Part shown: positions 26,414-37,586 of the stretch, in pieces | How the letters are laid out: each line of letters opens with the position of its first letter | Position numbering within the stretch: the first letter of the stretch is position 1 | Assembly (NCBI RefSeq): GCF_025515305.1 | Contig: NZ_JAOPHT010000010.1 | Location: 1-64,000, forward strand | Reading direction: 5' to 3' | Length of the DNA stretch: 64,000 nt | Source: Roseicyclus sediminis | GTDB lineage: Bacteria > Pseudomonadota > Alphaproteobacteria > Rhodobacterales > Rhodobacteraceae | The notes under the pieces: generated by a model | The model's database searches: none | What the model was told of the DNA's origin: nothing | The model's input: the letters and a program-made list of their open reading frames with translations, nothing else | Made by a program: the position numbers and the translations under genes

Positions 26414-26442
26414 GCGGGAGGGGGCGCCGGCCCCCCTCCCGC
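26414..26442 (-). terminator. Strong hairpin at the acs 3' end
   Basis: GCGGGAGGGGG (26414-26424) pairs perfectly with CCCCCTCCCGC (26432-26442) across a 7-nt loop, 8 bp beyond the acs stop. No T-run follows, so it may stabilise the mRNA end or aid Rho-dependent termination. Confidence 0.6.
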
Positions 26443-26449
26443 GCCTGCG

Positions 26450-28399
<1,950 letters not shown>

Positions 28400-28519
28400 C
28401 TCGGGGTCTCCTCCCAGGGGTCGGTGCATGGCGCCCGGACGTCTCCCTCGTGTCCCGGGCTTCGGGCCGAGTGTTCCGCATCGCCGCGGCGGAGGCAAGC
28501 GGGGGATGGTCGCAGGCGA

Positions 28520-28595
28520 CTTTACAGAAAGGCCAGCGATCGCACGGTCAAGCCCTTGGTTCGTCGATACAAAGCTGTTAAGCACATTTGTAAAG
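28520..28595. promoter_or_regulatory. Inverted CTTTACA-type sites in the acs / regulator intergenic region
   Basis: CTTTACAGAAA (28520-28530) and ATTTGTAAAG (28586-28595) are inverted copies of a TTTACA core, in the 213-bp region between divergent acs and the ScfR-like gene. RamB/ScfR-class proteins bind A/T-rich sites of similar size. Binding here is inferred from layout only. Confidence 0.35.
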
Positions 28596-28612
28596 CCAGC
28601 CGGGGTGAGACG

Positions 28613-29941
28613 ATGCCGCCGTTACCCGATCCGACGCCGCGGGCGCACCTTACCGGACATCGCATCCGCGAAAGGCGGCTTCTGATCGGCATGAAACAGG
28701 CCGCGCTCGCCGAGGCGGCGGGAATCTCGGCCTCCTATCTCAACCTCATCGAGCACAACCGCAGGAAGATCGGCGGCAAGCTACTGGTCCAGCTGGCCCG
28801 CACGCTCGAGGTCGAGCCGGGCTTTCTCGCCGATGGCGCGGACGCGACGATCCACGACACGCTTCAGGCCGCGGCGCGCGCGGCCGTCGACAGCTTCGGC
28901 ACCGTGCCCGAGACGGGACGGATCGACGACCTCGCGGCGCGGTTTCCGGGATGGACCGGCCTCATCGCGGCCCAGCAGAAGCGGATTTCCGGGCTGGAGG
29001 CCGCCGTCGAGGGGCTGCGCGACCGGCTTTCGCACGACCCCGTGCTGGCCGAGGCGATGCACGAGGTCCTGTCCTCGGTCGCCGCGATCCGTTCCACGGC
29101 CGATATCCTGGCCCGCGAGCGCGACCTCGACGCCGCCTGGCGCGCGCGGTTCCACCGCAACCTCCACGAGGAGGCCGAGCGGCTGTCGGCGCGCGCCACG
29201 GCGATGCTGGGCCATTTCGAGGCGCCCGACGCGCGCGGCGCGGCGCTTTCGGCGACGCCGATCGAGACGGTCGAGGCCCTGTTCGACGCCTCCGCCCACC
29301 ATTTCCCCGAGATCGAGGAGGCGGGCGCGCAGGCGATCCCGGCCATTCTTGCCCGCAGTCCCGGCATGGAGGACGCGGCGACCCGCGCGCTCGGCGAACG
29401 GATGCTGTCGCGCTACGCGGAGGATGCGCAGCGCCTGCCGCTGTCGCGCCTGCTTCCGGCCGCGCGGGCCTGCGGCTTCGATCCCGGCGCGCTTCTGGGG
29501 CTGGGTGCGGGCGACGTGGCGCTTGTCCTGCGCCGGCTCGCCGCGCTTCCGCGGGCCGAGCCCGCACCGTCCTTCGGCCTTGCGATCTGCGACGCCTCCG
29601 GTGCGCTTCTGTTCCGCCGTCGGCTTGCGTCCTTCTCGATCCCGCGCTTCGGGCCGGGATGCCCGCTCTGGCCGCTCTATGCCGCGCTCGCCCGTCCCGG
29701 ACAGCCCGACGCCGGCCTGCTGGAAATGCCGCAGGGCGCGCGGTTTCGCGTCTGGGCCGTGGCGCAACCCGTGGCGCAGACGGGGTTCGGCACCGCCCCC
29801 GTCGTACAGGCCACCATGCTGGTCGCCCCGCACGAGGCGACCGGCCCGGCCTCTGCCGGCGGCAACCTCGCGGCGCAGCCCATCCTTGCGGGTCCCGGCT
29901 GCGCGGTCTGTCCGCGCGAAACCTGCCCCGCGCGCCGCTGA
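28613..29941 (+). CDS. Short-chain fatty acyl-CoA regulator, ScfR/RamB-type XRE protein
   Basis: Transcription factor that likely senses acyl-CoA or acetate-derived signals and controls acs and related carbon metabolism. The 442 residues have an N-terminal XRE helix-turn-helix ([20 protein letters not shown], then [19 protein letters not shown]), a helical middle region, and the family's C-terminal cysteine motif [16 protein letters not shown] 28613 ([20 protein letters not shown]) starts just before the HTH. Divergent orientation to acs supports the role. Which acyl group is sensed is unknown. Confidence 0.88.
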   Translation: MPPLPDPTPRAHLTGHRIRERRLLIGMKQAALAEAAGISASYLNLIEHNRRKIGGKLLVQLARTLEVEPGFLADGADATIHDTLQAAARAAVDSFGTVPETGRIDDLAARFPGWTGLIAAQQKRISGLEAAVEGLRDRLSHDPVLAEAMHEVLSSVAAIRSTADILARERDLDAAWRARFHRNLHEEAERLSARATAMLGHFEAPDARGAALSATPIETVEALFDASAHHFPEIEEAGAQAIPAILARSPGMEDAATRALGERMLSRYAEDAQRLPLSRLLPAARACGFDPGALLGLGAGDVALVLRRLAALPRAEPAPSFGLAICDASGALLFRRRLASFSIPRFGPGCPLWPLYAALARPGQPDAGLLEMPQGARFRVWAVAQPVAQTGFGTAPVVQATMLVAPHEATGPASAGGNLAAQPILAGPGCAVCPRETCPARR

Positions 29942-30035
29942 CCGCGTCTGCCCGGACGGCGGCCCGACTTGGCCATTGCCTAAATCACGGGCATCTCGCA
30001 CACTGGCCCCCTAAATCCGGAGGGAGGCCGGACCC

Positions 30036-30452
30036 TTGGCGAACCGTATTCTCCTGGTCGAGGACGAGGCCAACATCCTCGAGGCGATCGGCTTCATCCT
30101 GTCGAGGGACGGATGGGACGTGCGCGGCCATGGCAAGGGAGAGACCGCGATCGAGGAAATCGATCGCGTGGCACCGGACGTGCTGGTCCTCGACGTGATG
30201 CTGCCCGGCCGGTCGGGCCTCGACATCCTGCGCGACGTGCGGGCACGCTCGGAGACCCGGGACCTTCCGGTCCTCCTGCTGACCGCCAAGGGCCAGGCGC
30301 GGGACCGGGAGCAGGCGATGTCGCTGGGCGCGAACGCCTTCCTGACCAAGCCGTTCTCCAACGACGAACTGATCGCCACGGTGCGCGCCCTGGCCAATGG
30401 CCACGCGACCGGAACGGCACAGCCCGCGGACACGCCGCGGGACGACGCCTGA
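30036..30452 (+). CDS. Single-domain response regulator (receiver only)
   Basis: A 138-residue CheY-like receiver without a DNA-binding or enzymatic output domain. Acidic pocket Glu9/Asp10, phospho-acceptor Asp53 (LVLDVMLPG), Thr83 and Lys105 (FLTKPFS) are all present. TTG at 30036 lies 7 bp after a strong GGAGGGAGG site and is the only sensible start. Encoded two genes before an SSS-type histidine kinase, its probable partner. With no output domain it may act by protein contact or as a phosphate relay. Confidence 0.9.
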   Translation: MANRILLVEDEANILEAIGFILSRDGWDVRGHGKGETAIEEIDRVAPDVLVLDVMLPGRSGLDILRDVRARSETRDLPVLLLTAKGQARDREQAMSLGANAFLTKPFSNDELIATVRALANGHATGTAQPADTPRDDA

Positions 30453-30477
30453 GGGCGCGGCGGCGGGCGGCGGAACC

Positions 30478-30780
30478 ATGGCGCGGCGTCTCTTTCTCGA
30501 ACGCAGGACCTACCGCAAGAACCGGTTGCAGGACGCGGCGCGCCTCTTGCCGGTGCTGGGGATGATCCTGTTCTTCGGGCCGGTCTTCATCGGCGGCGAG
30601 GAAGGGCAGGGCGCGGGCCTCGCGGAATGGCTGGTCTACTGCTTCGTCGTCTGGCTGGGTCTGATCGCGGTGACCATGCTGGTCAGCCGCGCACTGGCCG
30701 AGGACCCGCCCGACACCGCGTCGGGCACCGCGTCCGCAGAGGCCGGCGCCGACATGCCCGGCCCGGAGCCGCGGGCCTGA
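30478..30780 (+). CDS. Small two-helix membrane protein
   Basis: A 100-residue protein with a basic N-terminus (MARRLFLERRTYRKNRLQD), two hydrophobic helices (about 20-37 and 50-70) and an acidic, Ala/Pro-rich tail. It lies 25 bp after the receiver gene and 1 bp before the sensor kinase, so all three are probably cotranscribed. It may assist the kinase's transporter-like domain, in the way DUF485-type partners accompany SSS permeases, but sequence evidence for that is thin. Confidence 0.75.
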   Translation: MARRLFLERRTYRKNRLQDAARLLPVLGMILFFGPVFIGGEEGQGAGLAEWLVYCFVVWLGLIAVTMLVSRALAEDPPDTASGTASAEAGADMPGPEPRA

Positions 30781-30781
30781 G

Positions 30782-33466
30782 ATGCTGAGCTTCGACGGCC
30801 TTGTCGCGGTCTGCGTCCTCTACGTGGCGGGGCTGTTCGGCGTTGCCTTCCTGGCCGAGAAGCGCGCGATGGAAGGCAAGGCGCGCTGGCTGAACTCGCC
30901 CATCACCTACACGCTCAGCCTGTCGATCTACACAACCGCCTGGACCTTCTACGGCGCGGTCGGATCGGCGGCGCGCTCGGGCCTGGAATTCCTAACGATC
31001 TACCTTGGCCCGACGCTCATTTTCATCGGCTGGTACTGGCTCCTGCGCAAGATGGTGCGGATCGGGCGGGCGCAGCGGATCACCTCGATCGCCGACATGA
31101 TCTCCAGCCGCTACGGCAAGTCGGGCGGGCTCGGCGCGCTCGTCACGGTGCTCGCCGTCATCGGGACGACCCCCTACATCGCGCTGCAACTGCAGTCCGT
31201 GACGCTCAGCTTCTCGGTCTTCGCCCGCCCGGGCGCCCTCGGCGCGCCCGATACGGAGGCGACGGCGATCTGGGTCGCGGCCGGCCTCGCGCTTTTCACC
31301 ATCGTCTTCGGTACCCGCTCGCTCGACGTGAACGAGCGTCATCCCGGTCTCGTCTCGGCCATCGCGCTCGAGGCGATCGTCAAGCTCTGCGCAATCCTTG
31401 CGGTCGGCATCTTCGTCGTCTGGGGGGTGGCCGACGGACCCGGCGACATCATGCGCCGGATCGAGGAAAGCCCGCTCGCGGCCTCCGACTGGAACGGCGC
31501 GCGCTGGCTCGGGCTGACCGCGCTCTCGGCCTTCGCCATCCTCTGCCTGCCCCGCATGTTCCAGGTTCTGGTGGTCGAGAATTCCGACGAACGGCACCTC
31601 GCCACGGCGAGTTGGGCCTTTCCGCTCTATCTCTTTCTCATCAGCCTCTTCGTCGTACCGATCGCGGTGGTCGGGCTCAGCCTGCCTGAGGCCGGGACGA
31701 ACCCCGATCTCTTCGTGCTGACCGTGCCTCTGGGTCTCGGGCGCGAAGGCCTTGCCCTTCTCGTCTTTCTCGGCGGGTTCTCGGCGGCGACCTCCATGGT
31801 GATCGTCGCGGCGCTCGCGCTGTCGACGATGGTCTCGAACCACATCATCGTGCCGCTCTGGCTCCGGGCGACGCGCCACGAGGACCCGATGTCGGGCGAC
31901 ATGCGGCGGGTGGCGCTTTCGGCGCGGCGTCTGTCGATCGGCGGCATCCTGTTCCTCGGGCTCGGCTACTACCGGCTGTCCGGCGGTGCCGACGCGCTGG
32001 CCGAGATCGGGCTGATCGCGTTTCTCGGCGTCTCGCAGGTTCTGCCCGCACTGCTCGGCGGCATCCTGTGGCGCGGGGCGACGCGGGCGGGCGCGGCCAT
32101 CGGCATCGGTTCGGGCTTTGCCATCTGGGCCTGGCTTCTGCTGATCCCGAACATCGCCGAAACCGGGGGGCTGGTGCCGCCCGTGCTCGACGCGGGGCCC
32201 TTCGGCATCGCCTGGCTCAGCCCCGCGACCCCCCTCGGCCTGCAGGCGACGGACCCGCTGCTGACGGCCATGATGCTGTCGCTCGGGGTGAACACGCTTC
32301 TGTTCATACTCGGCTCGCTCTTTTCCTTCCCCAGTCCGCTGGAGCGCCTGCAGGGCGCGCAGTTCGTCAACGTCTACGACCATTCCCGTGCGCTTCTGGG
32401 CTGGCGCGGGGCGGCGGGGACGGCGGACGACCTTCTGACCATGGCGCAGCGCATCCTCGGCGCGGGCCGCGCCGGGCGCCTCTTCCAGGAGGCCGCGCGC
32501 CGGCAGGGCCGCGATGGCGACCTGCCCGAACCGACGCCCGACTTCCTCGAACGGCTGGAGCGCGAGCTTGCGGGCTCCGTCGGGGCCGCGACCGCCCACG
32601 CGATGGTGGCCCAGATCACCGGCGGCGCGAGCGTCAGCGTGCGCGACCTGCTCGCCGTGGCCGACGAGACGGCGCAGATCATGGAATATTCCAGCCAGCT
32701 CGAGGCCAAGTCGACCGAGCTTGCCCAGACCGCCGCGCGGCTCCGCGAGGCGAACCAGAAGCTCACCGAGCTGTCGGTCCAGAAGGACGCCTTCCTCAGC
32801 CAGATCAGCCATGAACTCAGGACGCCGATGACCTCGATCCGATCGTTCTCGGAAATCCTGATGCAGTCCGATCCGCTCGACGACGCCGCCCGCGCGCGCT
32901 TCAGCCGGATCATCCACGACGAGAGCCTGCGGCTCACCCGGCTTCTCGACGACCTGCTCGACCTCAGCGTGCTGGAGAACGGTCTGGTGACGCTGCACGA
33001 GGCGCCGGCGCAACTCGGCGACGTGCTCGACCGGGCGATCTACGCCGCGGGCGCGCTGGAGGAGGGGGGGCGCATCGCCATCCGCCGGGACCGCGACGCC
33101 GAACGGATCGAGATCGTCACCGATGCCGACCGGCTGTCGCAGGTCTTCATCAACCTCATCTCGAACGCGCAGAAATACTGCGACGCCGAGGCGCCGGAAC
33201 TGCGCATCGAGGTGGCGCGGAGGGGCGATACGGTCGAGATCTCCTTCACCGACAACGGGCAAGGCATCCCGGCGCGGCAGCGGGCGCTGATCTTCGAGAA
33301 ATTCGCGCGTCTCGACACCGCCAAGGGCGCCCCCGGCGCCGGTCTCGGCCTTGCGATCAGCCGCGAGATCATGGCCCGGCTGGGCGGAAGCCTCGTCCAC
33401 GAACCGGGGACGCGCGGCACGAGTTTCTCGGTCCGTCTGCCGGCGCGGGCGCGGCGCGCCGCCTGA
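30782..33466 (+). CDS. Histidine kinase with SSS transporter-like sensor and STAC domain (CbrA/CrbS-like)
   Basis: A membrane sensor kinase of 894 residues. Residues about 1-520 form a sodium/solute symporter-like domain of about 12-13 helices (YTLSLSIYTTAWTFYGAVGS near 40). A STAC-like linker spans about 535-650 and includes EYSSQLEAKSTELAQTAA. HisKA follows with His677 in ISHELRTPMTSIRSF, then HATPase with NLISNAQKYC, DNGQGIPARQ and GAGLGLAISREI. CrbS-type kinases with this layout regulate acs in other proteobacteria. acs is only 2.4 kb away here, so acetate sensing is a good guess. No PAS domain is evident. Confidence 0.9.
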   Translation: MLSFDGLVAVCVLYVAGLFGVAFLAEKRAMEGKARWLNSPITYTLSLSIYTTAWTFYGAVGSAARSGLEFLTIYLGPTLIFIGWYWLLRKMVRIGRAQRITSIADMISSRYGKSGGLGALVTVLAVIGTTPYIALQLQSVTLSFSVFARPGALGAPDTEATAIWVAAGLALFTIVFGTRSLDVNERHPGLVSAIALEAIVKLCAILAVGIFVVWGVADGPGDIMRRIEESPLAASDWNGARWLGLTALSAFAILCLPRMFQVLVVENSDERHLATASWAFPLYLFLISLFVVPIAVVGLSLPEAGTNPDLFVLTVPLGLGREGLALLVFLGGFSAATSMVIVAALALSTMVSNHIIVPLWLRATRHEDPMSGDMRRVALSARRLSIGGILFLGLGYYRLSGGADALAEIGLIAFLGVSQVLPALLGGILWRGATRAGAAIGIGSGFAIWAWLLLIPNIAETGGLVPPVLDAGPFGIAWLSPATPLGLQATDPLLTAMMLSLGVNTLLFILGSLFSFPSPLERLQGAQFVNVYDHSRALLGWRGAAGTADDLLTMAQRILGAGRAGRLFQEAARRQGRDGDLPEPTPDFLERLERELAGSVGAATAHAMVAQITGGASVSVRDLLAVADETAQIMEYSSQLEAKSTELAQTAARLREANQKLTELSVQKDAFLSQISHELRTPMTSIRSFSEILMQSDPLDDAARARFSRIIHDESLRLTRLLDDLLDLSVLENGLVTLHEAPAQLGDVLDRAIYAAGALEEGGRIAIRRDRDAERIEIVTDADRLSQVFINLISNAQKYCDAEAPELRIEVARRGDTVEISFTDNGQGIPARQRALIFEKFARLDTAKGAPGAGLGLAISREIMARLGGSLVHEPGTRGTSFSVRLPARARRAA

Positions 33467-33550
33467 GGCTGTCCCGGTCCCGGTTGGCGGTTTGTTAACC
33501 GGCGGCATGCCAGAACCGGATGAACCCGCTTTCCGCCGATCACGCGACAG

Positions 33551-34711
33551 ATGACCCAGACCCAGGACCCCGCGACCCCGCAACGGGCCAGCGTGCTTTC
33601 GCGTATCGTCGCAGCCCATCGGCGCGGCGCGGCCGAAGCGCGCGACCGCCGGCCCGAACTGACCCGCACCTGGGGGCGGGCCCTTCGTCATGCCGCGGTG
33701 CCGTTTCGCGGGCTCGATCCGGTCCTCGACGAGGTCACGGCGGAGGAGGGGATGGGCCTCGCCCGCGCCATCGCCGCCTTGCCCGATCACGGACTTGTCG
33801 CGGCGCTGGAGGATCGGGAGGGGCGGCGCGGACTTCTTGCGCTCTCCCACGGCCTGGTCGACGCACTGATCGAGGTGCAGACGACCGGCCGGGTCGAGGC
33901 GCAGACACTCCCGCCGCGCCCGGTCACCCGCATAGACGAGGCGCTCTGCCGCGATTTCCTTGATCTCGTGCTGGCCGCCTTCGCCCGGGAAACCGACGCG
34001 ATGGGCGGGCGCGACTGGCCCGAACGCCTGAGCTTCGGCAGCAGCATCGCCGACCGCGCGCAGCTGAACCTGCTTCTGCCCGACACGCGCTTTCACGTCC
34101 TGACGGCCGATCTTCGCCTCGGCGCGGAGGGCGCGCGCGAGGGGAGAGTGGTGCTGGCCGTGCCGCGGATCGCGGCGGGCGATGCCGGCGGTCCTCCGCC
34201 GCCCGGCCAGCCTGAGGAATGGCGCGAGGGTCTCGCCCTCGCGCTGCAGGAAGCCGAACTCGACCTTGTCGCGGTCCTCCTGCGCACGCGACGTCCCCTG
34301 TGCGAGGTGGAGGCGCTGAAGCCCGGTGACCTCATCGGCTTCGACGCATCCGACCTTGCGCGCGTGCGGCTGGAAACGCCGGCCGGTCAGCGTGTCATGA
34401 CGGCGCGCCTGGGACAGGTCCGGGGTCAGCGCGCGCTTCGCCTCGACGATGGCGCGGTCGGGGTGCGGTCCGCCGTCGTGGGCGAGGGGCCGGCCATGGT
34501 TCCGATGGTCCGCGACCTGCCGCCCGATCACGGCCCGACGCCGGTGCCCGTGACCGCGCCCGCGCCCATGCCCGCCCCGCCGGGCGCGATGCCCGGTTCC
34601 CTGCCGATGGTCGCCGGCGCGCACCCCGAGCTTGCACAGGCCGAAGGTGACCTGCCCCTGGACTTCGCGCCGGGCAGCATGCCCGTCGATCCGTCCCCGC
34701 CCGGTTCATAG
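33551..34711 (+). CDS. FliM/FliN-family (SPOA domain) protein, orphan
   Basis: 386 residues resembling the flagellar switch protein FliM: an N-terminal helical region, a middle CheC-like part (PVTRIDEALCRDFLDLVLAA), and a C-terminal SPOA-type domain at about 230-305 (ELDLVAVLLRTRRPLCEVEA; LKPGDLIGFDASDLARVRLE). A 75-residue Pro/Met-rich tail is extra. No flagellar genes are in this window. The ATG lacks a clear ribosome site. It may be a true switch subunit encoded away from its cluster, or a divergent homologue. Confidence 0.75.
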   Translation: MTQTQDPATPQRASVLSRIVAAHRRGAAEARDRRPELTRTWGRALRHAAVPFRGLDPVLDEVTAEEGMGLARAIAALPDHGLVAALEDREGRRGLLALSHGLVDALIEVQTTGRVEAQTLPPRPVTRIDEALCRDFLDLVLAAFARETDAMGGRDWPERLSFGSSIADRAQLNLLLPDTRFHVLTADLRLGAEGAREGRVVLAVPRIAAGDAGGPPPPGQPEEWREGLALALQEAELDLVAVLLRTRRPLCEVEALKPGDLIGFDASDLARVRLETPAGQRVMTARLGQVRGQRALRLDDGAVGVRSAVVGEGPAMVPMVRDLPPDHGPTPVPVTAPAPMPAPPGAMPGSLPMVAGAHPELAQAEGDLPLDFAPGSMPVDPSPPGS

Positions 34712-34786
34712 GACCCGGGCTTCTTGCATTCATCCCATGCGGGCTGCAGTCTCCGTCGCGCGCATTGGCGGGTGGAGGCGGACGAC

Positions 34787-35551
34787 ATGAGCGGCAAGAC
34801 CTTTCGGAACCGGGTGATGGCGGGCGAGTGCCTGGCCGGAACCTTCATGAAAACCCCCGCCGTCGACGTGCTGGAGGTCCTGATCCTGGCGGGGCTGGAC
34901 TTCGTCTGCCTCGACGTCGAGCATGCCCCCTTCGACCGCGCGTCCCTGAACGCGCTCTGCGCCCTGGCGCGCGCGGCGGACTTCCCGGTCGTGATCCGCG
35001 TGCCATCCGGCACCGCCGAGCAGATCGGCATGGCGCTCGACGCGGGCGCCCACGGTATCGTCGTGCCCCATGTGACCGATGCCGCGACGGCCGCCCGCGT
35101 GGCCCGCGCCGCGCGCTTCGGTCCGGGCGGGCGGGGCTATGCGGGATCGACGCGCTGGGCGGGCTTTGGCACGCGGACGATGCCCGACCTCCTTGCCGAG
35201 AGCGCTGACACCCTCGTCATCGCCCAGATCGAAGACCCCGAAGGCGTCGAGGCGGTGGAGGCCATCGCGGCGACCGACGGGATCGACGCGCTGTTTCTCG
35301 GACCCGCCGACCTGACCGTGGGATATGGCCACAGCGTGCAGGACAACCCCGATGTCGCCCGCGCCTATGCCCGGACCGGGGCGGCCGCGCGCGCCTCGGG
35401 TCGTGCCTTCATGACCTTCGTCGCCGATGCCGAGCGCGCCCGTGCCCTGCATGCGGAATGTGGCGTGACGGGGTTCTTCATCGCCTCCGAGCACGCCTGG
35501 ATGCTCCAGGGCGCGCGCCGCGCCGTCTCGGGGATCCGCGAGATCGGTTGA
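34787..35551 (+). CDS. HpcH/HpaI aldolase family protein
   Basis: Class II metal-dependent aldolase cleaving a 2-oxo-4-hydroxy acid to pyruvate (or a relative) plus aldehyde. The 254 residues show the family path: AGLDFVCLDVEHAPFDR, GAHGIVVPHVTDAATAARV, GSTRWAGFG, the metal ligand region IAQIEDPEGVEAVEAIAATD and FLGPADLTVGYG. ATG 34787 lies behind ggtggagg. It is a single gene with no aromatic-degradation neighbours, so the natural substrate is open. Confidence 0.88.
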   Translation: MSGKTFRNRVMAGECLAGTFMKTPAVDVLEVLILAGLDFVCLDVEHAPFDRASLNALCALARAADFPVVIRVPSGTAEQIGMALDAGAHGIVVPHVTDAATAARVARAARFGPGGRGYAGSTRWAGFGTRTMPDLLAESADTLVIAQIEDPEGVEAVEAIAATDGIDALFLGPADLTVGYGHSVQDNPDVARAYARTGAAARASGRAFMTFVADAERARALHAECGVTGFFIASEHAWMLQGARRAVSGIREIG

Positions 35552-35614
35552 GCCTCTGAAGACCGGGGCGTTCGCCTTGAAATCGCCTTATTTGCCGCCC
35601 TCATTCCGCCACCA

Positions 35615-35626
35615 ATACTAAAGTAT
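35615..35626. repeat. Short inverted repeat upstream of a lipoprotein gene
   Basis: ATACT-AA-AGTAT sits in an A/T-rich stretch 70 bp before the lipoprotein ATG at 35696. It could be a small operator or part of a promoter; nothing more can be said. Confidence 0.3.
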
Positions 35627-35695
35627 ATGTGGAATTGTATCGATCCGACGAAGTTCGGGCGCTTTCGTGAGTGTCCTGAGAAAGAGGCAGGCAAT

Positions 35696-36310
35696 ATGAG
35701 CATCAATGCGAACCGGCTCTTCGCCGCAGGAGTCCTGTGTGCGGCAATGGCGGTATCTGGCTGCGCGAACATGGGCAACGTGACGCGCGCGGACCGCGGC
35801 GAGACAGACATTGACCGCGGCGTTTCCGCGGCACCGCTTCCGGCATTCAGCAATGATTGGGGGGTCGCGGCCGTGAACATCACGGTGCCGCGCAGTCTCT
35901 CCGTTTCCGAAGCGCACGGGTTGAAGCCGCGGGCCGACATCGTCTGGCGCGAGGACGCGCCGGGCGACCGCTACGTCCAGGTCGAGGCGATCATGCGCGG
36001 CGCGCTCGAACCGGCCTTCGCGCGGTTCCAGGGCAGCGTCCCGGTCGAGATGAACATTGAGGTCACGCGTTTCCATGCCTTGACCGAGCGCGCGCGATAC
36101 ACGGTCGGCGGGCAGCACGAGATCGAATTCGTCGTCACCGTCCGCCATGCCGAGACCGGCGAGGTCCTCTCCGCTCCGCGTTCCGTCGACCTGACCTTCC
36201 GCGCGCTGGGCGGACGCCAGGCGGTCGAGGCCGAACAGCAGGGCATCACGCAACGCAGCCGCATCACCGAGCATCTGGTGGCCTGGGTCGCGACGGAATT
36301 CCGGGCCTGA
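35696..36310 (+). CDS. Lipoprotein of unknown function (Rhodobacteraceae type)
   Basis: A 204-residue precursor with signal peptide and lipobox AVSGC (Cys22), then a soluble domain (NDWGVAAVNITVPRSLSVSE; PVEMNIEVTRFHALTERARY; LVAWVATEFRA end). I believe this matches a Rhodobacteraceae-restricted family (DUF6778-like), but I cannot confirm the name. The domain looks beta-rich, with an envelope location. ATG 35696 follows gaggcaggc. Monocistronic as far as can be seen. Confidence 0.8.
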   Translation: MSINANRLFAAGVLCAAMAVSGCANMGNVTRADRGETDIDRGVSAAPLPAFSNDWGVAAVNITVPRSLSVSEAHGLKPRADIVWREDAPGDRYVQVEAIMRGALEPAFARFQGSVPVEMNIEVTRFHALTERARYTVGGQHEIEFVVTVRHAETGEVLSAPRSVDLTFRALGGRQAVEAEQQGITQRSRITEHLVAWVATEFRA

Positions 36311-36383
36311 GGCCATGCCGGTCCGCGCCTGACGCGCGCGCCGGCCCTTTCGCGTCTCCGCGCGCGGGCGTAAAGGGGATGGC

Positions 36384-37586
36384 ATGACGCCATCCCCTCT
36401 TCCCGTTCTGAGACTGAAGCCCAAGGCCGATGCGCGCCGCATCCGCCACGGCCATCCCTGGGCCTGGTCCGACGACCTCGTGCTCGACCGGCGCGCGCGC
36501 GGGATCGCGCCCGGCGCGCTCGCTGTTCTCGAGGATGCGGGGCGCGTGGCGCTGGGGGTGGGGGTGGCCACGGTCGAGGCGAAGATCGGCCTCAGGCTTC
36601 TCGACCGCGATCCCGGCGCCCTCATCGACCGTGACTGGCTGCGTGCGCGGCTCTCGGCGGCACTCGACCTGCGGAGCCGCGCCTTCGACGCGCCCTTCTA
36701 CCGGCTTGTCCATGCCGAGGGCGACGGGCTGCCCGGCCTGATCGCCGACCGCTTCGGCGACACGATCGTGATCCAGCCGAACGCGATCTGGCTGGAGGAA
36801 CGGCTCGACGACCTGACCGGGATCCTGGCCGGGCTCACGGGCGCGACCTGCATCGTCAAGAACGGAACGGGGCGCGCACGCGCCGCCGAGGGCCTGCCGG
36901 AGGAGACCACGATCCTCGTGGGCAAGGCCCCTGAGGCGGCGCTCGACGTGCCGATGAACGGCGCTGTCTACAAGGCCGACGTGACCGGCGGGCAGAAGAC
37001 CGGCCTCTTCTTCGACCAGCGCCCGAACCATGCCTTCGCCGCCTCGATGGCACGCGGCGCGCGCGTGCTCGACGTGTTTTCCCATGTCGGGGGCTTCGCG
37101 CTGGCCTGCCTTGCCGGCGGCGCGGCCTCGGCCCTTGCCGTCGACGCCTCGGAGGCGGCGCTGGCGCTCGCGCGGTCGGGCGCCGAGGCAAGCGGCGTCG
37201 CCGACCGGTTCGGGACGCGGGCGGGCGACGCCTTCGACACGATGACGGCGCTGGCGGGCGAGCGCGCGACCTTCGACCTCGTCATCTGCGATCCGCCGGC
37301 CTTCGCCCCGTCGAAACAGGCCCTGACCCAGGGACTGCGCGCCTACGAGCGGACGGCGCGGCTTGCCGCCGACCTCGTGGCGCCGGGGGGCATCGTGATC
37401 CTGTGCTCCTGCTCGCACGCCGCCGACCTTTCCAAGTTCCGCATGGCGTGCCTGCGCGGCCTCGGCCGGGCGGGCCGCGATCCGCGGCTGATCCACACCG
37501 GGTTCGCCGGTCCCGACCATCCGCAGCACCCGGCCCTGACCGAGACGGGGTATCTCAAGGCGCTGGCGTTCCGGCTGATGCCATGA
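36384..37586 (+). CDS. Class I SAM-dependent rRNA methyltransferase, RlmI-like
   Basis: Predicted 23S rRNA (cytosine-5)-type methyltransferase. The 400 residues show an N-terminal PUA-like domain (VLRLKPKADARRIRHGHPWA), the central EEF-type segment (LIADRFGDTIVIQPNAIWLE), the SAM site (VLDVFSHVGGFALACLAGGA), and the catalytic-type motif DPPAFAPSK. Length matches RlmI (about 400). The stop overlaps the PIN gene ATG. Target nucleotide is inferred from family, not shown here. Confidence 0.88.
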   Translation: MTPSPLPVLRLKPKADARRIRHGHPWAWSDDLVLDRRARGIAPGALAVLEDAGRVALGVGVATVEAKIGLRLLDRDPGALIDRDWLRARLSAALDLRSRAFDAPFYRLVHAEGDGLPGLIADRFGDTIVIQPNAIWLEERLDDLTGILAGLTGATCIVKNGTGRARAAEGLPEETTILVGKAPEAALDVPMNGAVYKADVTGGQKTGLFFDQRPNHAFAASMARGARVLDVFSHVGGFALACLAGGAASALAVDASEAALALARSGAEASGVADRFGTRAGDAFDTMTALAGERATFDLVICDPPAFAPSKQALTQGLRAYERTARLAADLVAPGGIVILCSCSHAADLSKFRMACLRGLGRAGRDPRLIHTGFAGPDHPQHPALTETGYLKALAFRLMP

